Shown here: one piece after another, positions 53,591 to 62,699 of the stretch | Position numbering within the stretch: the stretch's first letter is position 1 | Layout: each line of letters begins with the position of its first letter | DNA from: Sungkyunkwania multivorans | GTDB lineage: Bacteria > Bacteroidota > Bacteroidia > Flavobacteriales > Flavobacteriaceae | Reading direction: 5' to 3' | DNA: 64,000 bases | Assembly: GCF_042675645.1 (NCBI RefSeq) | Contig: NZ_JBHTJH010000017.1 | Location: 1,054,001 to 1,118,000 of the forward strand | Notes under the pieces: model-generated | Told to the model about the DNA's origin: nothing | The model's database searches: none | The model's input: only the letters and a program-made list of their open reading frames with translations | Position numbers and translations under genes: made by a program

Positions 53591-54334
53591 GTGATTCGTT
53601 ACTTACCCTTGTTCATTCTATTGTCACTACTTGCAGAAATGCTCGGCACCATCGGTGGATTTGGATCGTCTGTCTTCTTTGTTCCGATGGCAAGTTATTT
53701 CTTGGACTTCCAATCGGTATTGGGCATCACAGCACTCTATCATTTGTCTAGCAATATCTCAAAGATCGCCTTTTTTAGAAAAGGTTTTGATAAAAAGTTA
53801 GCGCTAAGCTTAGGTATTCCTGCAGTCATTTTTGTGTCCGTCGGAGCTTATTTGAGCAAGTTTGCCGACCCCCAACTGCTTACATATATTCTCGGTATTT
53901 TTCTGATACTGATGAGTCTGATCTTTATCATCTTTAAACAGATCCGTATTACTCCAAAAACCGGCAATGCCATTGTTGGAGGTACACTTTCAGGGATGAG
54001 TGCAGGGCTTTTAGGTACTGGAGGTGCGATCAGAGGTGTCACCATGGCGGCGTTCAAGTTGAAAAAGGATCAATTTATCGCCACATCGGCCATCATTGAC
54101 CTCGCGATCGACTTTAGCCGAAGCCTTGTCTATATCAACAATGGCTACGTACATAAGCACGACCTCTATTTGGTGCCTATCCTGATCGTGGTGAGCGTTG
54201 TAGGGACCTATCTCGGGAAACGTATTCTCGATCATGTAAGTCAAGAGCAATTTAGAGGATTTGTACTCATACTCATCTTGGTCATTGGGATTGCAACTAT
54301 TTTGAACACCATCTTCAATACCACTGAGCCATGA
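53591..54334 (+). CDS. TSUP family (TauE/SafE-like) membrane permease
   Basis: A 247-residue polytopic protein starting at GTG (gtgattcgt). It has about eight hydrophobic segments and the family-typical GTIGGFGSSVFFVPMASYFL start and GMSAGLLGTGGAIRGVTMAA repeat. TSUP proteins are thought to carry sulfur-containing anions such as sulfite or sulfonates. Substrate not predictable. Confidence 0.85.
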   Translation: MIRYLPLFILLSLLAEMLGTIGGFGSSVFFVPMASYFLDFQSVLGITALYHLSSNISKIAFFRKGFDKKLALSLGIPAVIFVSVGAYLSKFADPQLLTYILGIFLILMSLIFIIFKQIRITPKTGNAIVGGTLSGMSAGLLGTGGAIRGVTMAAFKLKKDQFIATSAIIDLAIDFSRSLVYINNGYVHKHDLYLVPILIVVSVVGTYLGKRILDHVSQEQFRGFVLILILVIGIATILNTIFNTTEP

Positions 54335-54353
54335 TCAATTTTAAGAACCAAAA

Positions 54354-55148
54354 ATGCTAGCAGTAATTTTTATCATTATTATAACAACGATCGTCATCAT
54401 ACTTTTCTACGGGATGGCAAAGTTCAACTTTAAGGTAGCACGAGAGAAGGAACGCTTTTTCAACAAATATGGGACCACCGAAAAACAGGTGATGATCGAT
54501 GACCTAGACCGACTTCCACTTATGGTACAGAATTATTTGAAACAGGTAGGCGTCTTAGGTAGGTGTAGGGATTGCCATGTTATTTTCAAACAACGGGGGA
54601 AGATCAGGGCTAAGCCCGAGGCCGGTTGGAAACATTTTGCTGCAACCCAATATATGACATCAGTACATCCAGGATTTATCTGGAAGGCCAATGTATTTCC
54701 TATGTTTATTCGAGATAAAAGCATTGAAGGACAAGGAGAGATGACCATTGACCTTTTTGGTCTTACCAGCATCGGTGTTTTTAAGGACGAACGAATTTCC
54801 CAAAGTGCGTTGGGTCGTTGTCTCGGTGAGCTGGTCTGTTGTCCGATGGGGTTTTTGAGCCGAGATATTTCTTGGGAAAAAGTCAATGATATGGCAATTA
54901 GAGCTACTCTTTCTTATGAAAATACAGTATCTTCAGGAGTCTTTTTTTTCAATGGGGAGGGACTTATTGAACGATTCGAAAGTATGCGCTACAAAGATGA
55001 AAAATTGGTGCAATTCATAGGGAAATATGATGAATATAGCATTTTCAATGGACTTAAGATTCCGACGAAGATGACCGGAATTTGGAATTTTCCAACCATG
55101 GATTTCGAGTATTTCAATGCGAGGATGACCCACCATAACATAGAATAG
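54354..55148 (+). CDS. DUF6544/DUF6920-like membrane-anchored protein
   Basis: A 264-residue protein with an N-terminal membrane helix (about residues 3-21) and a soluble domain with the family text YLKQVGVLGRCRDCHVIFKQ, WKANVFPMFIRDKSIEGQGE and LGRCLGELVCCPMGFLS. It matches a widespread domain of unknown function annotated as DUF6544 or DUF6920; the exact number is from memory. Follows the TSUP gene by 19 bases and precedes cbpA by 8. Confidence 0.7.
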   Translation: MLAVIFIIIITTIVIILFYGMAKFNFKVAREKERFFNKYGTTEKQVMIDDLDRLPLMVQNYLKQVGVLGRCRDCHVIFKQRGKIRAKPEAGWKHFAATQYMTSVHPGFIWKANVFPMFIRDKSIEGQGEMTIDLFGLTSIGVFKDERISQSALGRCLGELVCCPMGFLSRDISWEKVNDMAIRATLSYENTVSSGVFFFNGEGLIERFESMRYKDEKLVQFIGKYDEYSIFNGLKIPTKMTGIWNFPTMDFEYFNARMTHHNIE

Positions 55149-55156
55149 CATTATAT

Positions 55157-56050
55157 ATGGAATTTATTGACTATTACAAAGTTTTGGGACTTGATAAGAC
55201 CGCTTCGGATGGCGATATAAAAAAGGCCTATCGAAAATTGGCACGTAAATATCATCCGGATCTTAACCCCAATGATACCGAGGCTGAAAAGAAATTCAAA
55301 CGGATAAATGAGGCCAATGAGGTACTTAGCGACCCTGAAAAACGTAAGAAATATGACGAGTATGGAAAAGATTGGCAGCATGCAGAGGAGTTCGAAAAAG
55401 CGAAGCGGGCACAAAGGGACAGTCGTGACTTTGGCGGTTATACCTATACGCAAGGGCAGTCTTCTGAGGATTTTTCAGATTTCTTCGATGCGATGTTCGG
55501 TGGCGCAGGATATAGAAGCCGTGGTCGACAAGTAAAATTTAGAGGCCAAGATTACAATGCCGAATTGAGCATGGATCTGATGGACGTCTACAAGACACAA
55601 AAACAAACCTTGACAATCAATGATAAAAAGATAAGGATCACTATCCCAGCTGGCATCGAGGACGGTCAAACGATCAAAATTGCTGGTCATGGAGGTCCAG
55701 GGGTCAATGGCGGACCCAATGGTGACCTGTACATTACCTTTGCTATCAACAACAATACAAGCTTTAAGCGAGAGGGGGCCAACCTTTATAAAACAATACA
55801 GTTGCCACTTACCAAGGCTGTTCTTGGAGGAGAGATCACTATAGAGACACTTAGCGGTAAGGTAAAATTGAAAGTGGCACCACAAACGCAGAATAACACC
55901 AAAGTAAAACTAAAGGGGAAAGGTTTTCCCAAATATAAGAAGGAAGGACAGTATGGTGATCTGTACATTACCTATCAAGTACAATTGCCAGCTAAACTTA
56001 CGGCCAAGCAGCGTGAACTATTTGAGGAACTTGCTAAAACTAACCTATAA
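55157..56050 (+). CDS. cbpA: Curved-DNA-binding/DnaJ-type co-chaperone CbpA
   Basis: A 297-residue type-B J protein. The J domain (residues 1-70) has the HPD motif in ARKYHPDLNPND; a G/F region with SEDFSDFFDAMFGG follows and then the two C-terminal substrate-binding domains (ITIPAGIEDGQTIKIAGHGG, VKLKGKGFPKYKKEGQYGDL). There are no zinc fingers, so it is CbpA/DnaJ-class B. Paired with cbpM. Confidence 0.93.
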   Translation: MEFIDYYKVLGLDKTASDGDIKKAYRKLARKYHPDLNPNDTEAEKKFKRINEANEVLSDPEKRKKYDEYGKDWQHAEEFEKAKRAQRDSRDFGGYTYTQGQSSEDFSDFFDAMFGGAGYRSRGRQVKFRGQDYNAELSMDLMDVYKTQKQTLTINDKKIRITIPAGIEDGQTIKIAGHGGPGVNGGPNGDLYITFAINNNTSFKREGANLYKTIQLPLTKAVLGGEITIETLSGKVKLKVAPQTQNNTKVKLKGKGFPKYKKEGQYGDLYITYQVQLPAKLTAKQRELFEELAKTNL

Positions 56051-56058
56051 GCGATCTT

Positions 56059-56361
56059 ATGAAAACCGAATACTATATCACCATCAAAGACTTTTGTGTT
56101 GGTCACCGTATCGAAGAATCCTTCGTACTATCTTTGAGCGAACGAGAATTGATTTCGATAGCGGTATTGGACGACGAGGCTAAGATACACACCAAAGAAC
56201 TACCAAAATTAGAGAGGATCGTCAGATTGCATCACGAATTAGGGGTAAACATCGAGGGAATCGAAGCGATTCAGCATTTGTTGGAAAAAGTGGACCGACT
56301 TCAAGACGAATTATGGTCTTTGAGAAGAAGGCTCAGTAGATTCGAGGAAGACCCTTTCTAG
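56059..56361 (+). CDS. cbpM: Chaperone modulator CbpM
   Basis: A 100-residue helical protein of the CbpM/MerR-helix type that binds and inhibits CbpA. MKTEYYITIKDFCVGHRIEE at the start and the LHHELGVNIEGIEAIQHLLE helix are typical. Encoded 8 bases after cbpA, as in other bacteria. Its TAG stop directly abuts the stop of the opposing HMA gene. Confidence 0.88.
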   Translation: MKTEYYITIKDFCVGHRIEESFVLSLSERELISIAVLDDEAKIHTKELPKLERIVRLHHELGVNIEGIEAIQHLLEKVDRLQDELWSLRRRLSRFEEDPF

Positions 56362-56652
56362 CTAGCTATAGGTCTTTAGGTCAGTTTTTGCAAGTCTACC
56401 CAATGCACAGCTCACAAACGATTTGGCCTTCTTTCCAAAGCTATTGGCATCGTCGGATAATGGATATCCAAGCTTGCTCAATTCTTTCTTTACGGTCTCA
56501 AGGCCGTCGTTGGTCTCATAGCTGAATGATACGGTGCAATGGTCTCGATCGATAGCAATGTCTTTAATATTTTTCAAGGTGTGTAATTTTCTTGCGATGG
56601 TACTCTCACAACCTCCGCATTTTAGATTTTGAATTTCAACTGTTGTTCTCAT
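56362..56652 (-). CDS. Small cytosolic heavy-metal-associated domain protein
   Basis: A 96-residue HMA-domain protein without signal peptide. The metal site is NLKCGGCESTI (CxxC). A short C-terminal extension (about residues 70-96) contains another Cys (FVSCALGRL). It is probably a copper chaperone or metal-sensing partner. It follows the LOG gene after 5 bases on the same strand. Confidence 0.85.
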   Translation of the reverse strand: MRTTVEIQNLKCGGCESTIARKLHTLKNIKDIAIDRDHCTVSFSYETNDGLETVKKELSKLGYPLSDDANSFGKKAKSFVSCALGRLAKTDLKTYS

Positions 56653-56657
56653 CTTGC

Positions 56658-57443
56658 TTATTTTTTGATATTCTGTGTGTTTTTTAGTTTAGATTCACCA
56701 AAGAACCAACTGGTCTTCATGGGTTTCTTTACCAATCCAAATTTCTTAACGGCATGCTCGCTCAAATGATCTTTCATCTCGGATACAGAGTCTGTGATAT
56801 ACAACAATTGCATATCTTCTTTATCGATGCTCTCGTTTGTAGCCATCAGCTGTATATGCTCATAAAGCTCCTTATGATACTCCTTTCCAAACAATATCAC
56901 AGGAAAATGACTGATCATCTTTGTTTGGATGAGCGTAAGTGACTCGAAAAGCTCATCTAAGGTGCCGATACCACCAGGCATTACCACAAAGGCGTAGGAA
57001 TATTTCATCAACAGAAACTTCCGCACAAAGAAATAGGGTATCTCGATCCATTTGTGCAAGAAAGGGTTCGCTCTTTGTTCGTGAGGCAGAACGATATTAC
57101 AACCTACAGAATAACCACCATTCATATAGGCACCTTTGTTCGCAGCCTCCATGATACCAGGCCCTCCGCCTGTCATCACAGTAAATCCTAAGTCCGAAAG
57201 TGCCTTCCCAACTTCCTCGGCTTGTTGATAATATTGGTTATCCTTATCAAATCGTGCAGACCCAAAAACAGTGACACAGGGCCCGATAAAGTGTAAGGTT
57301 CTAAAGGCTTTGATAAAATTATAGTTGACTTTTATAGTGAACCATAATTCCTTGAATCTATTTCTAGGGCCATCAAGAAAGGAACGTTCCTCACTTAGAT
57401 AATGCGAATTATTCAGTTGCTTATATCGATTCATCAGGTACAT
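56658..57443 (-). CDS. LOG family protein (TIGR00730-type)
   Basis: A 261-residue Rossmann-like protein of the lysine-decarboxylase-like/LOG family. Seen: FGSARFDKDNQYYQQAEEVG, MTGGGPGIMEAANKGAYMNG and the catalytic PGGIGTLDELFESLTLIQT (PGGxGTxxE). Relatives cleave nucleoside 5'-monophosphates such as cytokinin precursors; in bacteria the substrate is often unknown. The start ATG at 57443 is followed by a second in-frame ATG at 57434. Probably co-transcribed with the HMA gene. Confidence 0.88.
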   Translation of the reverse strand: MYLMNRYKQLNNSHYLSEERSFLDGPRNRFKELWFTIKVNYNFIKAFRTLHFIGPCVTVFGSARFDKDNQYYQQAEEVGKALSDLGFTVMTGGGPGIMEAANKGAYMNGGYSVGCNIVLPHEQRANPFLHKWIEIPYFFVRKFLLMKYSYAFVVMPGGIGTLDELFESLTLIQTKMISHFPVILFGKEYHKELYEHIQLMATNESIDKEDMQLLYITDSVSEMKDHLSEHAVKKFGLVKKPMKTSWFFGESKLKNTQNIKK

Positions 57444-57509
57444 GGACTTTAGATGTTCATCAATCGCATCAAGGATCCGATTACGAATAGATCCTAAAAC
57501 CTAAAACCA

Positions 57510-57896
57510 TCACATGTATTTGGAAAGAAAGTCAAAGAAGCGTCTCTTTAGGTCGCTATAGATATCGCGTTGTGTCTCCATTCGTTCTCTAAACGCGAGA
57601 TGATATCTATAATGGACCCTATCGATCACATTTTCACTTTTTTTTAAGTGTTCCGCAATGCTTAATTCATGGGCTTCAATTTCCTCTTTCAGTTCATCGA
57701 TCTTTTCTTTGTGTATGATAAATTGATTTTGATATTGTCCCAATTCGGCTAAAACACGGTCATCGGTCCATCGCTGCACCAGCTCGTCCAACCTATTTTG
57801 AAAAGACTTCAACTCATCTTCCCAAAAGGCCAACTCCTTATTCCATTGCACATGCTCAAAATGCAGGTCCTCGTTATATACTGTTGTGGTTTCCAT
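57510..57896 (-). CDS. Coiled-coil protein of unknown function
   Basis: A 128-residue acidic, helical protein (NKELAFWEDELKSFQNRLDE, QNQFIIHKEKIDELKEEIEA) predicted to be a long coiled coil. No signal peptide, no recognised domain. It is divergent from mlaE. Proteins of this type are common in flavobacterial stress loci. Confidence 0.65.
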   Translation of the reverse strand: METTTVYNEDLHFEHVQWNKELAFWEDELKSFQNRLDELVQRWTDDRVLAELGQYQNQFIIHKEKIDELKEEIEAHELSIAEHLKKSENVIDRVHYRYHLAFRERMETQRDIYSDLKRRFFDFLSKYM

Positions 57897-57973
57897 AATA
57901 ATTTCTTTTACGACTAGCTATAAATATAGGATGAAAGTCTGCGGATAGAAATGATATTTGTCAATCGAGCTGC

Positions 57974-57987
57974 ATGACTTTGGTCAT
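57974..57987. promoter_or_regulatory. Crp/Fnr-like dyad upstream of mlaE
   Basis: A perfect inverted repeat ATGAC-TTTG-GTCAT. Its centre lies 36.5 bases upstream of the end of a perfect -7 box (58010-58017), about -41.5 from the expected start, the geometry of a class II Crp/Fnr activator site. Confidence 0.6.
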
Positions 57988-58009
57988 TTTAATCGGTTAT
58001 AGGCTTGTC

Positions 58010-58017
58010 TATATTTG
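58010..58017 (+). promoter_or_regulatory. -7 box (TATATTTG) of mlaE
   Basis: A perfect TAnnTTTG match 25 bases before the mlaE ATG, spaced from the upstream dyad as at the other sites of this cluster. Confidence 0.65.
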
Positions 58018-58041
58018 AAAGACCTACATAGGAAATGAGAC

Positions 58042-58824
58042 ATGACCATTGCATCTCAAATATCGAGTAGTGTAAAGCAATTCTTTGTCCAGATAGGAGC
58101 GCTTTCTTATTTTGCGGGAAGGTATTTTAAGGAAGTTTTTAAACCACCTTTTGAGTTCGGCGAACTGCTTCGTCAATGTTATAATGTAGGAAACCGATCC
58201 ATGACATTGGTCGGTGTCACGGGCTTTATCATTGGGCTGGTCCTAACCTTGCAGACACGCCCCACCTTGCAAGAATTTGGCGCGGTCTCTTGGATGCCAG
58301 ACATGGTAGGCATTTCTATCGTCAGAGAGATCGGTCCGGTCATCGTGGCATTGATATGCGCTGGCCGAGTGGCGTCGGGTATTGGTGCCGAGCTAGGCTC
58401 GATGCGCGTTACCGAGCAAATCGATGCCATGGAAGTTTCGGGTACCAATCCCTTCAAGTTCTTAGTGATCACAAGAATTACGGCCACAACACTTATGGTC
58501 CCATTGTTGGTCATCTTTGGAGATGTTTTGGCGCTATACGGGTCATTTCTTATAGAGCATGTGAAAGGGGATGTGTCATTTCAGCTTTACTTCAATAAAA
58601 TGTTCGATGCGCTGGCATTTGGTGATCTTATTCCAGCTACCATAAAATCCTTCTTTTTTGGTTTCGCTATTGGACTCGTGGGCTGTTTTAAGGGATATCA
58701 TTGTAAAAAAGGGACCGTAGGTGTTGGCACTGCGGCAAATACAGCGGTAGTAATGGCTTCCATGCTCATATTTGTGTTGGACTTTATCGCCGTGGTGATC
58801 ACAGATATTTTTTATGAATTATGA
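58042..58824 (+). CDS. mlaE: MlaE-type ABC permease (lipid asymmetry transport)
   Basis: A 260-residue inner-membrane permease of the MlaE family, with the conserved LQTRPTLQEFGAVSWMPDMV, VREIGPVIVALICAGRVASG and GAELGSMRVTEQIDAMEVSG segments. MlaE, MlaF and MlaD make the phospholipid transporter between inner and outer membranes. Its ATG lies at the site expected from the dyad-dependent promoter; it overlaps mlaF by 4 bases (ATGA). No MlaB or MlaC gene is adjacent. Confidence 0.94.
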   Translation: MTIASQISSSVKQFFVQIGALSYFAGRYFKEVFKPPFEFGELLRQCYNVGNRSMTLVGVTGFIIGLVLTLQTRPTLQEFGAVSWMPDMVGISIVREIGPVIVALICAGRVASGIGAELGSMRVTEQIDAMEVSGTNPFKFLVITRITATTLMVPLLVIFGDVLALYGSFLIEHVKGDVSFQLYFNKMFDALAFGDLIPATIKSFFFGFAIGLVGCFKGYHCKKGTVGVGTAANTAVVMASMLIFVLDFIAVVITDIFYEL

Positions 58825-59603
58825 AAACGGTAAAAGAAATATCGCCAGTAAAGAACCCTCGAACAGATCTTGAGGAGGTCATTTCCATTCAGAACTTAAA
58901 AAAGAGTTTTGGTGATAACCATGTGCTCAATGGCTTTAACATGAAACTTTATAAAGGTGAGAATTTGGTCATCATGGGAAAGTCGGGTTCTGGAAAGTCG
59001 GTGATGATCAAATGTTTGGTGGGGTTGATGCAAGCTGATTCGGGCACCATCACGGTCATGGGAAAGAATATTACCGAATTGGATCGTGAAGCCTTGGATG
59101 AATTACGTACGGATATAGGTTTTCTGTTTCAAGGCAGCGCATTGTACGATTCAATGACCGTGCGTGAGAATCTCGAATTTCCTTTGAGGCGGCATAAAAA
59201 TAAATTTGATAAGAATATCGATACCGAGGCTTTGGTGATGGAGGCATTGGAAAATGTTGGATTGGCCCATACGGTGGATCTCATGCCTTCCGAATTATCT
59301 GGAGGTATGAAAAGGCGAGTGGCATTGGCCAGAACCTTAATTATGAAACCTAAGATCATTCTTTATGACGAACCGACGAGCGGGCTCGACCCGATCACCT
59401 CAAAGGAGATCATCGAACTGATGCGCAGTATACAAAACAAGTATCAGACCTCATCATTGATCATTACTCACGATGTCGATTGTGCGAGGGTCATTTCGGA
59501 ACGGATGATCCTATTGGTAGATGGCATCGATTATGCAGAAGGAACTTTTAACGAACTGTCGAAGGTGACCGACCCAAAGGTAAGGGCCTTCTTTAAACAA
59601 TGA
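58821..59603 (+). CDS. mlaF: MlaF-type ABC ATPase
   Basis: A 260-residue ABC ATPase powering the MlaE permease. Walker A MGKSGSGKSVMIK, Q-loop FLFQGSALYDSM, signature LSGGMKRR, Walker B IILYDEPTSGLDP and H-loop IITHDVDCA. The family-specific LSGGMKRR and FQ...LYDSM pattern assign it to MlaF. Follows mlaE with a 4-base overlap and precedes mlaD by one base. Confidence 0.94.
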   Translation: MKTVKEISPVKNPRTDLEEVISIQNLKKSFGDNHVLNGFNMKLYKGENLVIMGKSGSGKSVMIKCLVGLMQADSGTITVMGKNITELDREALDELRTDIGFLFQGSALYDSMTVRENLEFPLRRHKNKFDKNIDTEALVMEALENVGLAHTVDLMPSELSGGMKRRVALARTLIMKPKIILYDEPTSGLDPITSKEIIELMRSIQNKYQTSSLIITHDVDCARVISERMILLVDGIDYAEGTFNELSKVTDPKVRAFFKQ

Positions 59604-59604
59604 G

Positions 59605-60618
59605 ATGATGACAAAGTCGACCTCAAAAAAAATACAGCTAGGGATATTTGTGGTGCTAGCATCGGTTTTTCTGGTAATTGCCGCCTACATGATAGGCAAC
59701 AACCAAGATATGTTTAGCAAGACCTTCTCCATCAACACCGTTTTTAGCAATGTCAATGGTTTGCAGATCGGCAATAATGTGCGTTTCTCAGGGATCAATG
59801 TGGGAACCGTAAAAGCCATCGAAATGGAAAATGATACCACGATTCGGGTTCGCATGTCCATCGAAGAAAAGATGCAATCGCATATAAAGAAAGATGCCAT
59901 CGCCACCATTGGTTCGGACGGCCTTGTTGGGAACATGATCATCAATATCATTCCCGGTAAAGATTCGGAGGAATCGATACAGGCTGGCGACGAAATTGTT
60001 TCCTACAGCAGGATCGGCACAGAAGATATGTTGAGCACCTTGAGTGTGACCAACGAAAACGCTGCCATCCTTACAGCCGATCTTCTCAAAGTAACGCAAT
60101 CGCTTACACGAGGAAAAGGAACCATGGGACGATTATTGAACGATACAGTAATGGCAAACGACCTGCAACAAACCATCCTTAATCTCAAACATGCAAGTAG
60201 TGAGGCGAACAGTGCGATCAAAGAATTGAATGATATCATTAAAGAGATCAATTTTAAGGAAAGTATCGCAGGGGTGTTGTTGAGCGATAGCATCACAGGC
60301 GAAAAAGTGCAGAGCATTGTCTCAAATTTGGAAACTTCTAGCGTAGAGATCGACAAAATGTCCAAAAGCTTGAATAGTATCGTAACGGATATGAAAGATG
60401 GTCATGGGGCGGTCAATTATCTTTCAAAAGATACAACGCTTGTGGGACAGCTAGGAAGAACGATGCAAAATATTGAAGAGGGGACCGCGCGCTTTAACGA
60501 AAATATGGAGGCCTTAAAACACAATTTTTTATTTAGAAGATACTTCAGAAAGTTAGAAAAAGAACAGAAGAAAAAGGAAAAGGTTAAAATAGATCAAGTC
60601 AAGGGAGGGCATGAATAA
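59605..60618 (+). CDS. mlaD: MlaD family lipid-binding (MCE) protein
   Basis: A 337-residue bitopic protein with an N-terminal membrane helix (about residues 12-30) and one MCE domain (FSNVNGLQIGNNVRFSGINV, IGSDGLVGNMIINIIPG). A long helical tail (about 145-320, with coiled-coil character) and Lys-rich C-terminus follow. The tail is longer than in E. coli MlaD, as usual in Bacteroidota. It forms the hexameric lipid channel of the Mla transporter. Confidence 0.92.
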   Translation: MMTKSTSKKIQLGIFVVLASVFLVIAAYMIGNNQDMFSKTFSINTVFSNVNGLQIGNNVRFSGINVGTVKAIEMENDTTIRVRMSIEEKMQSHIKKDAIATIGSDGLVGNMIINIIPGKDSEESIQAGDEIVSYSRIGTEDMLSTLSVTNENAAILTADLLKVTQSLTRGKGTMGRLLNDTVMANDLQQTILNLKHASSEANSAIKELNDIIKEINFKESIAGVLLSDSITGEKVQSIVSNLETSSVEIDKMSKSLNSIVTDMKDGHGAVNYLSKDTTLVGQLGRTMQNIEEGTARFNENMEALKHNFLFRRYFRKLEKEQKKKEKVKIDQVKGGHE

Positions 60619-61195
60619 GAAATCGAATACCACCAATGTGCTGCAAATACTTCCATTTGCATATGGATTGATGTTGTTGGTAATCGTTGTCTTGCCTTTT
60701 TTTAGTGTGCCTGAATACGATATACTAAAGAACACCACAAGTCACTTAGGTGCTCAATCGGCACCTTATGCCTGGGTGATGAATTTCACCTTTATTTTAC
60801 TCGGACTTGGTGCGATCATCGATGGCTGGCGGTTTCTTGGGAAATTTTGGTTCCATAAGATCGCCATTCTTGTCTTTGGCATTTCATTGATGCTCTGTGC
60901 TTTTTTTCAACACGCTCCTATCGTTAAGATACCATTTGATCCGTTTGAAGATCAGTTACATTCTTGGTTTGCAACTATAACTGGTTTTTCTTTTACGGTC
61001 TTTGCGATCTCCATGAGTTTTATCCTTGGGCAAAGAACGGCTAAGGCCTTGGCCGTACTGGTAGGTGTCTTGGTAACTATACTCTCTATGCTCATGTTTG
61101 AAGTTGAGCAATATATGGGTATTTGGCAACGCATCATCTTTATCATGTCGTTTGGATGGATGATCTACATATTCAACAAAGCAGAACTTCAATAA
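60611..61195 (+). CDS. DUF998 membrane protein
   Basis: A 194-residue protein with about six hydrophobic segments, beginning within the last codons of mlaD (8-base overlap). LPFFSVPEYDILKNTTSHLG, FFQHAPIVKIPFDPFEDQLH and WFATITGFSFTVFAISMSF are typical of DUF998 proteins. No function is known. The overlap implies co-translation with mlaD; a role in lipid or envelope homeostasis is conjecture. Confidence 0.82.
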   Translation: MNKKSNTTNVLQILPFAYGLMLLVIVVLPFFSVPEYDILKNTTSHLGAQSAPYAWVMNFTFILLGLGAIIDGWRFLGKFWFHKIAILVFGISLMLCAFFQHAPIVKIPFDPFEDQLHSWFATITGFSFTVFAISMSFILGQRTAKALAVLVGVLVTILSMLMFEVEQYMGIWQRIIFIMSFGWMIYIFNKAELQ

Positions 61196-61201
61196 ATACC
61201 C

Positions 61202-61699
61202 ATGATGAAAATCGCACATTTGGCCGAACGAATACAGGATTACAAAGTTTCGATAGAGACGGTGGTAGAAAAGAAAATAACATGGAAGACCAAGACCAAA
61301 TACATTCTAAGGGAAACACTCAACGAAATCGTAAAAATGTACGATATCGGATGGCGGGTCCAAGAACTCAATTGGATACATAGCAACGAGGCGGTGAACA
61401 TCACTTTCGATTCCTTTCCGCCCGAACTTATCGAAAAAACTAACCAGATCCCTGCATATCAGTTCATTCAAGGAGGGGCTTTGGTATTTTCTCAGTCGTA
61501 TAGCGGTGATGTCTTGGTGTTCATTCTTTTTCCCTCGACGGTCAATCATCCCGATCAGCAAGACACTATCGAATTAGGGGCCTATACCCCCGAACAGATC
61601 AATGAAAAAATGATCGTAGAGGCGGTCGATGATTTCTTAAAGGAAATGATCAAATGGGACCTGCCAAGTCTTCGCGACAAGGTAGGATTTGCCAGTTGA
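61202..61699 (+). CDS. Protein of unknown function downstream of the mla operon
   Basis: A 165-residue soluble protein starting at MMKIAHLAERIQ, six bases after the DUF998 stop. It is alpha/beta with a central hydrophobic strand (PAYQFIQGGALVFSQSYSGD) and ends VGFAS. I recognise no family. The tight spacing makes it the probable last gene of the mlaEFD-DUF998 operon. Confidence 0.6.
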   Translation: MMKIAHLAERIQDYKVSIETVVEKKITWKTKTKYILRETLNEIVKMYDIGWRVQELNWIHSNEAVNITFDSFPPELIEKTNQIPAYQFIQGGALVFSQSYSGDVLVFILFPSTVNHPDQQDTIELGAYTPEQINEKMIVEAVDDFLKEMIKWDLPSLRDKVGFAS

Positions 61700-61791
61700 G
61701 CCATAGATTGATAAAAATGACAGCAACCTCAATCATATCCATTTTCCCCAAGCCGATTGGTAACTTAGTTCCTTGCCCAGCGGAAGATCGT

Positions 61792-62553
61792 TTAAGAAAT
61801 TAATTGTAATTCCTTCTGCAAAATGTTCTTAAACCTTGTGGCACTTAGGTAATGGTCTTCGAGCAATTTGCCGTTATGTAAAAGGCTAAAAACACCAAAG
61901 CCTGAGGGGGCTTGCTTTGCTTCCTGGGCGTTAGTGATCTTCTTCACTTTAAGATCTATCCCATGATCCATCGCAACATCTAGAAGTGCTGCAACGGATT
62001 TTTCATGCCACGGACATTGATCGGCATATAGCAAATGCCATCCTTGATACTTTCTTTTTTGCAAGGTCCAGTCGTACAGCTGTGGGTCGGCAGCTTCATC
62101 GATCCATTTTTTTGACAGTAATTCGAAACGTCCTCTACGAGCTATTTCCTTATATCCGTTCTTCTCGAAAATAGTTTTATCAGCCATCCAAGACCCTTTA
62201 CTAGACATGACGCAGACACCTGCCATCTTTCTTTTTTTAGCCTCCTTCTCCGCTTCTTTGATCAGTATTGAACCATAACCTTGGTTTCTGTCTTTTTTAG
62301 AGTACACATACATGCAATGAATAAATATAAAATCATCAGCATTTATGGGTCTCCACGCATTTGAGGCAGGCACAAATTCTATAAAACCAATCATTTTATC
62401 ATTTGTGTCTTTTAGTATTTTCATTCGCAAGCCTTCAGCATAGCGTTTTTTAAACCAAGCCTTCTTAGCATCAAACCCTGGATTGGTGATGTCCTTGATG
62501 CAGAACAACGTTTCATCTTGTACATTTTCGGGTGTTACAGTTATTATTTTCAT
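61792..62553 (-). CDS. GNAT acetyltransferase fused to YoaP-like domain
   Basis: A 253-residue protein. Residues about 1-150 form a GNAT N-acetyltransferase domain with the acetyl-CoA site KDRNQGYGSILIKEAEKEAK. The C-terminus (about 165-253, LLYADQCPWHEKSVAALLDV and FSLLHNGKLLEDHYLSATRF) is a YoaP-like thioredoxin-related domain, with a single Cys in CPW. This fusion is known in several phyla. The acetylated target is unknown. It lies on the minus strand, divergent from the universal stress gene, and its promoter carries one of the two dyads. Confidence 0.85.
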   Translation of the reverse strand: MKIITVTPENVQDETLFCIKDITNPGFDAKKAWFKKRYAEGLRMKILKDTNDKMIGFIEFVPASNAWRPINADDFIFIHCMYVYSKKDRNQGYGSILIKEAEKEAKKRKMAGVCVMSSKGSWMADKTIFEKNGYKEIARRGRFELLSKKWIDEAADPQLYDWTLQKRKYQGWHLLYADQCPWHEKSVAALLDVAMDHGIDLKVKKITNAQEAKQAPSGFGVFSLLHNGKLLEDHYLSATRFKNILQKELQLIS

Positions 62554-62634
62554 GGTTTTTATCTTTATAGTGATCTAGTATTCAAGAAACCGATAATTTG
62601 GTCAACACTTTGACTGTTAGTTATTTGTAATCGA

Positions 62635-62678
62635 TAAAGGTAGCTGTTGATCACTTTGTAGGAAATGATATGGGTCAT
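62635..62678 (-). promoter_or_regulatory. Candidate promoter of the GNAT-YoaP gene with dyad
   Basis: On the minus strand, a TACCTTTA box (62642-62635, 5 of 6 fixed positions) lies 36.5 bases from the centre of ATGAT-ATGG-GTCAT (62665-62678). The leader to the ATG at 62553 would be about 75 bases. Confidence 0.45.
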
Positions 62679-62699
62679 ATGTCCCTAGAATTGGGAAGG

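Noticed and set aside
57944..57951. A minus-strand promoter for the coiled-coil gene at the mirror position of the mlaE dyad
   Set aside because: The sequence at the predicted spacing reads TTTCTATC and does not match a -7 box, so this dyad seems to serve only mlaE.
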